From assembly GCA_019423835.1 (NCBI GenBank), contig JAHZAR010000002.1, positions 84,050-91,499 of the forward strand: a DNA stretch of 7,450 nucleotides, read 5' to 3'. Shown here one piece after another: positions 1-6,093 of this stretch (the first letter of the stretch is position 1; every line of letters begins with the position of its first letter). Below the pieces are notes generated by a model, which was given only the letters and a program-made list of their open reading frames with translations, was not told the origin of the DNA and did not search any database. Both the position numbers and the translations under genes were made by a program. The DNA is from Clostridiales bacterium. Its GTDB lineage: Bacteria > Bacillota > Clostridia > Lachnospirales > Lachnospiraceae.

Positions 1-72
1 AATCTGACCTTTGCGGACAATGACAGACTGATAAAGGCATTGAAAGATATGCAGAACAGGGGGCTTCTGTGA
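1..72 (+). CDS. 3' end of an upstream gene, possibly a class III (GSA-like) aminotransferase (partial)
   Basis: Reading frame 1 is open from the window edge to a TGA at 70-72 and gives 23 residues beginning NLTFADNDRLIKAL. The first part resembles the C-terminal end of class III PLP-dependent aminotransferases of the glutamate-1-semialdehyde aminomutase type, where a phrase like 'SFAHTDEDI' precedes a final helix. This is a weak resemblance over a very short stretch; the active-site lysine and PLP site lie outside the window. The stop overlaps the GTG start of the next gene by four bases (GTGA), so the two are probably co-transcribed and translationally coupled. That a gene ends here is likely; its family is a guess. 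Confidence 0.5.
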   Translation, partial: NLTFADNDRLIKALKDMQNRGLL

Positions 73-824
73 GAGTTCTGATACTTGCGGCAGGGAGGGG
101 GACCAGGATCTCCCGATACCTGTCAGGGAAACCGAAGTGTACGGTGGACATTGGAAACGGACTGTGCCTGATACAGTATACAGTAGAACTTTTAAAGAGC
201 CGGGGCATTGACCGGATCGGCATTGTGCTGGGCTATCAGTCCCAGGTGATACGGGAGGTGCTCAAGGGCAGCGGCGCGGAGTTTTTCGTCAATCCCTTCT
301 ATGATGTGACAAACAGCATTGCCTCTGCCTGGTTTGCCAGGGCCTTTCTCGAGGAGGCCGCGTCTGACGGGGAGGATCTGATGATTATGAACGGGGATGT
401 CTATATGGAGGAGAGTCTTCTCGACCAGATCCTGTCGGAACAGCTGAGCCCTGTCATGTTTGCGGATGAGAGCCGGAAGGAAACGGCAGACTACAAATTT
501 TACTATGAGAACGGTGTCCTGAAAAAATACGGAAAAGAGCTGACAGGCGGGGATATAACCGGAGAATACATCGGGATCGGCCGCTTCGACAGCCGCTTTA
601 TCCCTGTTTTCCTGGAGAGGATGGATGAGATGATCGCAGTCCAGGAACACTCTGTCTGGTGGGAAAATGTCCTCTACGGCATGGCAAAGGAGCGGGAGAT
701 CTATGTAAAGGATATCCGGGGAAAGTTCTGGGCCGAGGTGGACTACATCGAGGACTATGAGAGGATACTGGAACACAGAGGAATTGAGAGGTTAGAGCCA
801 TGCAGTTTGGGGGGAAACAGATAG
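69..824 (+). CDS. LicC-like sugar/phosphocholine-type nucleotidyltransferase (NTP_transferase superfamily)
   Basis: A 251-residue cytoplasmic enzyme predicted to transfer a nucleotidyl group from an NTP to a phosphorylated small molecule, making an activated donor. Visible motifs are the N-terminal nucleotide-binding loop LAAGRGTR (residues 5-13), KPK at 21-23, a NPFYDVTNSIASAW block at 75-88 typical of the LicC/COG1213 group, the metal-binding NGD at 108-110, and a C-terminal WAEVD (221-225) whose Asp should be the second metal ligand. Length fits the stand-alone family of about 230-260 residues. The start is GTG, supported by AGGGGG at 58-63 with five bases of spacing and by the four-base overlap with the preceding stop. 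The last 25 bases overlap the next gene. The substrate cannot be read from sequence: choline-phosphate, an aminoalkyl phosphate, a phosphonate or a sugar-phosphate are all possible. No LicA/LicD partner is visible. Family is confident, substrate unknown. Confidence 0.85.
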   Translation: MRVLILAAGRGTRISRYLSGKPKCTVDIGNGLCLIQYTVELLKSRGIDRIGIVLGYQSQVIREVLKGSGAEFFVNPFYDVTNSIASAWFARAFLEEAASDGEDLMIMNGDVYMEESLLDQILSEQLSPVMFADESRKETADYKFYYENGVLKKYGKELTGGDITGEYIGIGRFDSRFIPVFLERMDEMIAVQEHSVWWENVLYGMAKEREIYVKDIRGKFWAEVDYIEDYERILEHRGIERLEPCSLGGNR

Positions 825-2836
825 AGATAAAGCAGAAAGAGGAGAAACAGCGGGAGAAAGGCGGGGCAGGGAGCCGGAAGCCAGAAAGAACGCTGCTCAT
901 AAAGGCGGCTGCCTGCGTGGCTGTCGTATTTGCTCTCGGCATCCTGTTTGAGCTTTTCTGCAACCTTCCTCTTATTCGGAACCGTGAGGAAGGCAATTTT
1001 GAGATTCCCCTCTCGCAGGCAGAGTACGAGGGATTTGAGCTGAGAACGGCTGAAAACGGCAGCCAGGCTCTTGTCCTGACCGGAGAAGTCGGGCGAATCC
1101 ACATACCGGTGGGCGAATTTATCGGAAAGCTGGCCTGCAGCTATGAGTATGAAGGCCTTCTGAATCTGACGGCTGAGGCCCATGTGGAAAATGAGTACGG
1201 GGAAGTGAGAGAGAGGGATGCCATTAAAATCCAGGACAGAAACCCGAAGACAAATAAGACCACCTGGCTGAATATCAGGAGGGAGACAGAGTCGGTGGAC
1301 TTGACCGTGAGCCGGGAAGGGCTTTTTGAGCCGGGACTCTCCTACATCGACGTTTCCTCCATGCCCCTGGCCGTCACAGGACTTTCTGCAGTGACGAAGC
1401 CTGCTGTAAATCCTTACAGGCTGTGTTTTTTCTGGGCTGCCTGCGGAACGGCTCTGTTTCTTATCATGGCCAGAAGACAGATTGGGCGTCATATAGAGAT
1501 TGGCTTTCTTATTGTGGCCCTTGTGGGGGGGACCCTGTTCTCTCTGTCTCTTCCTGCTGACAAGGTGGGCTTCGACGAGGAGATCCACTTTGAGCAGAGC
1601 TTCTGGATTGCCAACTACAGGAGTCCGGTCCATCTGTCGCCCACGATTTTCCAGGAATTTTCAGCAGGGATTGACACCTGGCCCCTGAACCAGCCGGGAG
1701 GGATTGAGGAGCAGAGGGAGTTAAACCATTACCTGAATGAAACCGGAGATTACAGAAACGGGAGTATGCTCTGGAGTGCGGATCTGAATAAGACTACCTT
1801 CACCGGCTATCTGGGACAGGCGGCTGTCCTAAAGGTCTGCCAGACCCTGAATCTGCCCTTTTCCCTCTTATTTAAGCTGGGACGCCTGGGCAATCTTGCT
1901 GTCTACTGCCTGGTCATGGCCCTGGCCATCCGGAAAACTCCCGTGGGAAAGGGGATTATGGCTTTTATCGGCTTAATGCCGGCGCCGCTTATGCTGGCCG
2001 GTGTGTACTCCTACGATCCTGCGGTGACAGCCTTCCTTTTTCTCTCCTGCGCCTGCATCCTGAAGGCTGTGCTGGAGCCGGAGGGAAGGCTCTCGGTGAA
2101 GGAATACGTGCTCATTCTGGCTGCCTTCTTCTGGGGCTGCAGGATCAAGGCAGTTTACGCGCCGCTGATCCTGACAGGGCTTCTGATCCCGGCGTCCAGA
2201 TACGGGAGCAGAAACCAGATGCGGTGGATGCGGGCCGGCTTTGTGGCGCTGTTTGTCATCCTGATGGCCTCCTTTGTGCTTCCTGTTTTAATTTCGCCCA
2301 GCGAAACCGGCGATCTGAGAGGCGGAGCCACCAGTGAGGCAGGCCAGATGGCCTATATCCTGGGACAGCCCTTCGCCTACGCAAGGATTCTGTTTGAAAA
2401 TATTTTTCTGAACTTCCCGTCCTATGTGCTGGGAGAGGGGGCCTTCGGCGTGCTGGGTCATCTGGGGACGCTTTCCTTCCCTTGGCTTCTGTATGCGGGG
2501 AGTACGGCAGTTATCCTCACGGATACCAGGTCGTCCTGTGGAAAACGCCTGACCGGATGGCAGAGATGGTGGATATTTGTGCTGGCAGGCGCCTGCGCGG
2601 TGCTTGTCTGGACCTCCATGTATATTGCGTTTACGCCGCCAGGCAACACCTATATAGAGGGCGTGCAGGGAAGATATTATCTGCCGTTTTTGTTCCTGCT
2701 GTGGCTTGTGGCGAGTCCGCCCGCTGTGACGGTTCACCTGAAAAATGAGGTGTACTATCCGGCGCTTCTGGCCCTGGCCGGAGTGATTCTGTACGCTGTG
2801 TACACAGCAGATGTTCTCATCCCCCACTGTCTGTAG
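800..2836 (+). CDS. DUF2142 polytopic membrane protein, probable GT-C-like glycosyltransferase
   Basis: A 678-residue integral membrane protein. Order: a charged cytoplasmic tail (1-30), one helix (about 31-52), an extracytoplasmic, probably beta-rich region (about 60-200), then many membrane helices starting near 207-223 and 231-250. Family signals are FDEEIH at 258-263 (the DE..H motif of DUF2142 in the loop after the second core helix), LFKLGRLGNLAVYC at 357-370, PAPLMLAGVYSYDPAV at 394-409, and QGRYYLPFLFLL at 623-634. DUF2142 proteins are found in surface-polysaccharide loci and resemble GT-C enzymes that use polyprenyl-phosphate sugars; this activity is inferred. Acidic residues in the loop at 259-261 would be catalytic candidates. 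ATG 800 has GAGAGG at 786-791 and starts inside the previous gene, implying translational coupling. No in-frame Met occurs again before the extracytoplasmic region ends, so this start is secure. Alternatives are a polymerase- or ligase-like role. Confidence 0.82.
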   Translation: MQFGGKQIEIKQKEEKQREKGGAGSRKPERTLLIKAAACVAVVFALGILFELFCNLPLIRNREEGNFEIPLSQAEYEGFELRTAENGSQALVLTGEVGRIHIPVGEFIGKLACSYEYEGLLNLTAEAHVENEYGEVRERDAIKIQDRNPKTNKTTWLNIRRETESVDLTVSREGLFEPGLSYIDVSSMPLAVTGLSAVTKPAVNPYRLCFFWAACGTALFLIMARRQIGRHIEIGFLIVALVGGTLFSLSLPADKVGFDEEIHFEQSFWIANYRSPVHLSPTIFQEFSAGIDTWPLNQPGGIEEQRELNHYLNETGDYRNGSMLWSADLNKTTFTGYLGQAAVLKVCQTLNLPFSLLFKLGRLGNLAVYCLVMALAIRKTPVGKGIMAFIGLMPAPLMLAGVYSYDPAVTAFLFLSCACILKAVLEPEGRLSVKEYVLILAAFFWGCRIKAVYAPLILTGLLIPASRYGSRNQMRWMRAGFVALFVILMASFVLPVLISPSETGDLRGGATSEAGQMAYILGQPFAYARILFENIFLNFPSYVLGEGAFGVLGHLGTLSFPWLLYAGSTAVILTDTRSSCGKRLTGWQRWWIFVLAGACAVLVWTSMYIAFTPPGNTYIEGVQGRYYLPFLFLLWLVASPPAVTVHLKNEVYYPALLALAGVILYAVYTADVLIPHCL

Positions 2837-2874
2837 CGCGGGGGAAGGATTGATGGAAGGAGAGGAAGGAAGCC

Positions 2875-3714
2875 ATGGAAGAAAAAAAGGAACCGCTGAG
2901 GTTTCATACTTTTGCCATCTGCGCCTATAAGGACTCACCCTATCTGGAGGAGTGCATGGCCTCAGTGAAACGCCAGAGCTGCAGCTCAGAGGTTATCTGC
3001 TGTACCTCAACGCCCAGCCCCTATATCAGCCGTCTGGCTGAAAAATACGGCATCCCCCTGTATGTGCGGGAGGGGAAAAGCGGCATTCGGGAGGACTGGC
3101 TGTTCGCCTATGAGAAGGCAGGCGGAAAGTTCGTGACAATCGCCCACCAGGACGACAGGTACAGGAAAAATTACACAGAAACGCTTCTGGCTATGTACAG
3201 AAAATACCCGGATATGACGGTATTCTGCAGTGATTACGCCGCTGTTATGATGGAGCCGCAGCCGGATGGAAGCCTTCGGGCAAGACTGCAGGCGGTGAAC
3301 CGTGTGTGGCTGGTGAAAAAGCTGCTCAGGCTCCCTCTGCGTCTGCGTTTTCTGGCAGACAGGACCGGCGTGAAGCGGGCCGCCCTTTTGTTTGGAAATT
3401 CCATCTGCTGTCCGTCCTGCGCCTACAATAAAGAGGAGCTGAGAAGCCGCCTCTTTGAGTCTTCCTTCGAGTTTGCCCTGGACTGGGACAATCTTTATGA
3501 GCTGGCGGGAAGAGAAGGCAGGTTTGTCTGCTCAGAACGGCCGCTGATTTATTACAGGGTGCATCCGGGGGCAACTACGAAACAGTGCATCGAGGACAAC
3601 CGGAGAAAAGAGGACGAGACGGCCATGTTCAGGAAGATGTGGCCGGAGCCGGCAGTGAGGCTTCTGATGCATTTCTACAGAAAGGCCTATGACGCTTACG
3701 GAAAGCAGGATTAG
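2875..3714 (+). CDS. GT2-family glycosyltransferase
   Basis: A 279-residue GT-A-fold enzyme expected to work on the cytoplasmic face, adding a sugar from a nucleotide donor to a lipid-linked glycan. The N-terminal strand FHTFAICAYKDSPYLEECMASV (10-31) is the usual GT2 opening. GGKFVTIAHQDDRY (83-96) carries the metal/nucleotide site as HQDD rather than a textbook DxD; this variant is common in the family. ALDWDNLYEL (201-210) is in the acceptor/catalytic-base region, and YYRVHPGATT (226-235) matches the R..H segment often seen near the end of GT2 domains. No membrane helix is evident, though a basic, leucine-rich stretch at 145-170 could touch the membrane. A purine-rich Shine-Dalgarno region (AGGAGAGGAAGGA, 2858-2870) precedes ATG 2875. 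It lies 38 bases after the DUF2142 gene and nine before the next GT. Donor and acceptor are not predictable. Confidence 0.85.
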   Translation: MEEKKEPLRFHTFAICAYKDSPYLEECMASVKRQSCSSEVICCTSTPSPYISRLAEKYGIPLYVREGKSGIREDWLFAYEKAGGKFVTIAHQDDRYRKNYTETLLAMYRKYPDMTVFCSDYAAVMMEPQPDGSLRARLQAVNRVWLVKKLLRLPLRLRFLADRTGVKRAALLFGNSICCPSCAYNKEELRSRLFESSFEFALDWDNLYELAGREGRFVCSERPLIYYRVHPGATTKQCIEDNRRKEDETAMFRKMWPEPAVRLLMHFYRKAYDAYGKQD

Positions 3715-3723
3715 AAGGAAGAT

Positions 3724-4785
3724 ATGGAAAACATTGCCTGGAGGAAAGCAGAGACGGATATGGAACTGAAAAAAGCAGCAGGAGAGAAAGCAGGGGCGCC
3801 AGATAAAGAAGGCAGCAGGCAGGCGGTCTGTGAACCGGCAGAGAACAGGAAGAAGTCAGTGGATCTGATCATTCCTGTGTACCGGCCGGGAAAGGGGTTT
3901 AAAGAGCTTCTGAAACGAATACGGGAGCAGGATTATCCCATCCGCCGGGTCATCATCATGAATACAGAGGAGCAGTTCTGGAAGAAGGAGTATGAGGAGA
4001 TTTTTGAGAAAAAAGGGACTCAGGAAGCGCGGATGGAAGTGCATCATTTGTCCAGACAGGAGTTCGATCACGGCGGGACGAGGGACCGTGGCATCCGCCT
4101 GTCTGACGCGGAGGTGTGCATCCTGATGACCCACGACGCAGTTCCGGCAGACAGGAAGCTGGTAGGAAACCTCATAAAAGCCCTTGAGAGCGGGCCGGAC
4201 ATTGCGGCGGCCTACGCCAGGCAGCTGCCCTTCGAGGACTGTTCTCTGATGGAGAAATATACGAGAGCCTTCAACTATCCGGCAGAGAGCCGGATCAAGT
4301 CGGCAGCGGATCTGGAGGAGCTTGGCATCAAAACCTACTTCTGTTCCAACGTCTGCGCGGCCTACGATACAGCCATATACAGGCGCCTGGGAGGCTTTAT
4401 CAAAAAGACAATTTTCAATGAAGACATGATCTATGCGGCAAAGGCCATCCAAAACGGCTGTCAGATTGCCTATGCGGCGGACGCAAGGGTGTTTCACTCA
4501 CACAACTATACGGCAATGGAGCAGCTGCACCGGAATTTTGATCTGGCAGTTTCCCAGGCCGACCATCCGGAGGTCTTTTTGGGGATCCGGTCAGAGGGAG
4601 AGGGGATCCGGCTGGTCAGACGCACTGCGGCCTTTCTCGTCAGACAGGGGAAGTGGATGCTCATACCAAAGCTGGCCGTGCACAGCGGCTTCAAGTATGC
4701 CGGATACCTACTTGGGAAACAGTATAAAAGGCTGCCGAGGAGTCTGGTGCTTTGGCTGACCATGAATAAAAATTACTGGAACTGA
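3724..4785 (+). CDS. GT2-family glycosyltransferase, rhamnosyltransferase-like (RfbF/WbbL type)
   Basis: A 353-residue enzyme that probably adds a deoxyhexose, plausibly L-rhamnose, to a lipid-linked intermediate. The catalytic domain opens at VDLIIPVYRPG (46-56). Subfamily signals are FDHGGTRDRG (114-123), ILMTHDAVPAD (133-143), AAYARQLPFEDC (162-173), TRAFNYPAES (180-189), KTYFCSNVCAAY (203-214), the catalytic-base block FNEDMIYAAK (231-240) and YAADARVFHSHNYT (250-263) followed by QLHRNFDLAVSQADHP. This set is characteristic of proteins annotated as rhamnosyltransferases, and rfbC lies downstream, but the donor is inference. Residues 1-45 are charged and low-complexity, outside the conserved domain. 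ATG 3724 has GAAGGA at 3714-3719 (four-base spacing). ATG 3760 (Met13), with GGAGG at 3740-3744 but 15 bases of spacing, is a weaker alternative. It follows the previous gene by nine bases. Confidence 0.85.
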   Translation: MENIAWRKAETDMELKKAAGEKAGAPDKEGSRQAVCEPAENRKKSVDLIIPVYRPGKGFKELLKRIREQDYPIRRVIIMNTEEQFWKKEYEEIFEKKGTQEARMEVHHLSRQEFDHGGTRDRGIRLSDAEVCILMTHDAVPADRKLVGNLIKALESGPDIAAAYARQLPFEDCSLMEKYTRAFNYPAESRIKSAADLEELGIKTYFCSNVCAAYDTAIYRRLGGFIKKTIFNEDMIYAAKAIQNGCQIAYAADARVFHSHNYTAMEQLHRNFDLAVSQADHPEVFLGIRSEGEGIRLVRRTAAFLVRQGKWMLIPKLAVHSGFKYAGYLLGKQYKRLPRSLVLWLTMNKNYWN

Positions 4786-4798
4786 AGACGGTTAAAAA

Positions 4799-4843
4799 TG
4801 CCGGAATGAAGAGGATAAGCGGAACAGTCCGCTGCCGGCAGCC
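4799..4843 (+). repeat. Nested inverted repeats between two glycosyltransferase genes
   Basis: The 78-base gap holds overlapping dyads. AGCGGA-ACAG-TCCGCT (4818-4833) is a perfect 6-bp stem with a four-base loop. GCTGCCGGCAGC (4831-4842) is a perfect 12-base palindrome sharing three bases with that stem. TGCCGG (4799-4804) can also pair with CCGGCA (4835-4840) to enclose the first hairpin. There is no T-run afterwards, so it is not a standard intrinsic terminator. It may be an mRNA processing or stability structure between the two halves of the operon, or chance. Only the symmetry is observed; function is unknown. Confidence 0.4.
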
Positions 4844-4863
4844 AAAATACAGGAAGTGCAGCG

Positions 4864-5583
4864 ATGGAGGACATGATGTCGGAGTTACTGATCGTAATAC
4901 CAGCCTACAATGAAGAAAAGAATATTGAGCGTGTGGTGGACCGCCTGATACGTGATTTTCCCCAGTATGACTACCTTGTCATCAATGACGGCTCCAAAGA
5001 CAGGACGGGGGAGATATGCAGGGAGCGGGGCTATGAATTTCTGGATCTGCCGGTAAACCTGGGACTTGCCGGGGGATTTCAGGCAGGGCTCAAGTATGCG
5101 GCGAAAAAAGGGTACCGGTACGCGGTGCAGCTGGACGGGGACGGCCAGCATCGGCCGGAATATCTGGAGGCCATGATAGAAAAGATGGAGGAGGGGTATG
5201 ACATTGTCATCGGCTCCCGGTTTGTGGGAGCCAAAAAGCCCCTGTCCATGCGGATGATAGGAAGCCGCCTGATTGAGTGGGCGATCCGCCTGACCACAGG
5301 AGTGACGATTAAGGATCCTACCTCCGGCCTGCGTATGTTCAACCACAGAATGATAAAAGAATTTGCAGGCGGCCTGAATTACGGACCTGAGCCGGATACG
5401 GTATCCTATCTGATCAAGGGGGGAGCAAAGGTGGCGGAGATCCCGGTTATCATGGATGAGCGGGTTCAGGGAGTGAGCTATCTGACTCCCGTAAAATCCG
5501 TATGCTATATGGCGAAAATTCTGTCGTCCATTCTGCTGATTCAGAGCTTCAGAAAACGTGAAAGGAAGGGGGAGGAAGTATGA
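4864..5583 (+). CDS. DPM1-like GT2, probable polyprenyl-phosphate sugar synthase
   Basis: A 239-residue soluble GT2 of the dolichyl-phosphate mannosyltransferase-like group, expected to transfer a sugar from a nucleotide donor to undecaprenyl phosphate on the inner leaflet. Motifs: LLIVIPAYNEEKNI (8-21), LVINDGSKDRT (38-48), VNLGLAGGFQAGL (64-76), the metal-binding QLDGDGQHRPEY (89-100), IVIGSRF (114-120), DPTSGLRMF (151-159), and an Arg-rich VQGVSYLTPVKS segment (201-212) near the end. It lacks the two C-terminal helices of GtrB/ArnC-type enzymes, so it would need a separate membrane partner; the DUF2304 gene overlaps its stop by four bases. Two starts compete: ATG 4864 (AGGAAG 4851-4856, seven-base spacing) and ATG 4876 (GGAGG 4866-4870, five-base spacing), which gives MSELLIVIPAYNEE, the more usual N-terminus. 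The longer form is listed here, but 4876 is at least as likely. The sugar is unknown; glucose or mannose are common for the family. Confidence 0.87.
   Translation: MEDMMSELLIVIPAYNEEKNIERVVDRLIRDFPQYDYLVINDGSKDRTGEICRERGYEFLDLPVNLGLAGGFQAGLKYAAKKGYRYAVQLDGDGQHRPEYLEAMIEKMEEGYDIVIGSRFVGAKKPLSMRMIGSRLIEWAIRLTTGVTIKDPTSGLRMFNHRMIKEFAGGLNYGPEPDTVSYLIKGGAKVAEIPVIMDERVQGVSYLTPVKSVCYMAKILSSILLIQSFRKRERKGEEV
4866..4870 (+). promoter_or_regulatory. Internal Shine-Dalgarno supporting start at 4876
   Basis: GGAGG lies just inside the longest possible reading frame of the DPM1-like gene, five bases before ATG 4876. Its quality and spacing favour translation from 4876 over 4864. The next codon context (MSELL) also matches typical N-termini of this family. 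Confidence 0.5.
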
Positions 5584-5966
5584 CCATGCTTCTTAGGGCC
5601 GTTCTCATTGTGGTGTCCATTCTCACAACGGTTCTGATTTTAAGGAAAATACGCCAGTCAAAGCTGCAGATAGAGGATTCTCTCTTCTGGATCGGCTTTT
5701 CCTTTATGCTGATCCTGTTCAGCGTCTTCCCTGTTGTGCCGACTGTCCTGTCAGAGCTTGCAGGGACGTATTCTACATCGAATTTTATCTTCCTGTTTGT
5801 GATCTTTCTTTTGATTGTCAAGCTGTTCCACATGACCATCAAGCAGTCTCAGATGGAGACAAGACTCAAAGAGCTGGTTCAGAAAATAGCCATCGAGGAC
5901 AAGGAACAGCGGGACAGGCAGGCCGGAAAGACGGACTGTCCTGAAAAGGCGGACAGAGAGGGCTGA
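5580..5966 (+). CDS. DUF2304 small three-helix membrane protein
   Basis: A 128-residue membrane protein with three predicted helices (about 3-22, 35-56 and 67-86) and a charged C-terminal tail (87-128) whose first part (TIKQSQMETRLKELVQKIAIEDKEQ) looks like a short amphipathic or coiled-coil helix in the cytoplasm. Size, the LRKIRQSKLQIEDSLFW phrase between helices 1 and 2 (21-37), and the position next to a DPM1-like GT2 fit DUF2304, a family repeatedly found beside such GT2 genes. Its biochemical role is not established; a membrane anchor for the soluble GT2 or a flippase-like subunit are reasonable inferences. ATG 5580 overlaps the previous stop (ATGA) and has GGAGG at 5571-5575; Met3 at 5586 is an alternative. 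The tail beyond residue 110 is hydrophilic and looks unconserved. It is the last gene before the only clear promoter region. Confidence 0.82.
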   Translation: MTMLLRAVLIVVSILTTVLILRKIRQSKLQIEDSLFWIGFSFMLILFSVFPVVPTVLSELAGTYSTSNFIFLFVIFLLIVKLFHMTIKQSQMETRLKELVQKIAIEDKEQRDRQAGKTDCPEKADREG

Positions 5967-5990
5967 GACAGCCGTGAAGGAAGAAAGGGA

Positions 5991-6018
5991 CCGGAAAAAG
6001 GAGCGGCGACCTTTCTGG
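5991..6018 (+). other. Imperfect hairpin after the DUF2304 gene (possible transcript 3' structure)
   Basis: CCGGAAA (5991-5997) can pair with TTTCTGG (6012-6018), with one G-U pair. After a two-A bulge, GG (6000-6001) pairs with CC (6010-6011), leaving an eight-base loop. No T-tract follows, only scattered Ts in CCCATTTACCTT, so it is not a convincing intrinsic terminator. A smaller perfect stem, GGCTG-AGA-CAGCC (5961-5973), overlaps the DUF2304 stop codon. Either could weaken read-through or protect the 3' end; both could be chance. Confidence 0.25.
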
Positions 6019-6030
6019 TACCCATTTACC

Positions 6031-6059
6031 TTGTCAGGTGCCGGTTCTGGTGGTATAGT
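6031..6059 (+). promoter_or_regulatory. Predicted sigma-A-type promoter for rfbC and the exporter
   Basis: TTGTCA (6031-6036) and TATAGT (6054-6059) each match the vegetative consensus at five of six positions and are separated by exactly 17 bases. TG at 6051-6052 plus one base forms an extended -10 element. Transcription would start near 6066, leaving a leader of about 80 bases before rfbC. It is the best promoter-like sequence I noticed in the window and sits in its longest non-coding gap, so a second transcription unit probably starts here. Read-through from the upstream genes is not excluded. Confidence 0.72.
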
Positions 6060-6066
6060 AGGTAAG

Positions 6067-6093
6067 TCGGCAGGAGACAGGTCTGCCTGCCGG
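6067..6093 (+). promoter_or_regulatory. Stem-loop or dyad at the predicted transcript 5' end
   Basis: CGGCAGG (6068-6074) and CCTGCCG (6086-6092) form a perfect 7-bp stem, extendable by a T-G wobble (6067/6093). Inside, AGA (6075-6077) can pair with TCT (6082-6084) around a CAGG loop, leaving one bulged G. It begins within a few bases of the predicted start site, so it could be an operator, a 5' mRNA-stabilising hairpin, or a recognition element for an elongation factor. No T-run follows, so it is not a terminator. The rest of the leader (6094-6130) is A-rich and apparently unstructured. Confidence 0.5.

Noticed and set aside
755..1633. Long minus-strand open frame opposite the DUF2142 gene
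   Set aside because: It lies entirely against well-supported plus-strand coding sequence, its translation has no recognisable domain, and it looks like an opposite-strand shadow.
2288..2938. Minus-strand open frame opposite the end of the DUF2142 gene and the next GT start
   Set aside because: It is antisense to two motif-supported genes, with a composition (many P, Q, R, H) typical of antisense translations and no own ribosome binding site context that I could see.
5961..5973. Small stem GGCTG-AGA-CAGCC over the DUF2304 stop as a terminator
   Set aside because: Five base pairs, a three-base loop and a purine-rich tail without Ts; it does not meet the form of an intrinsic terminator.
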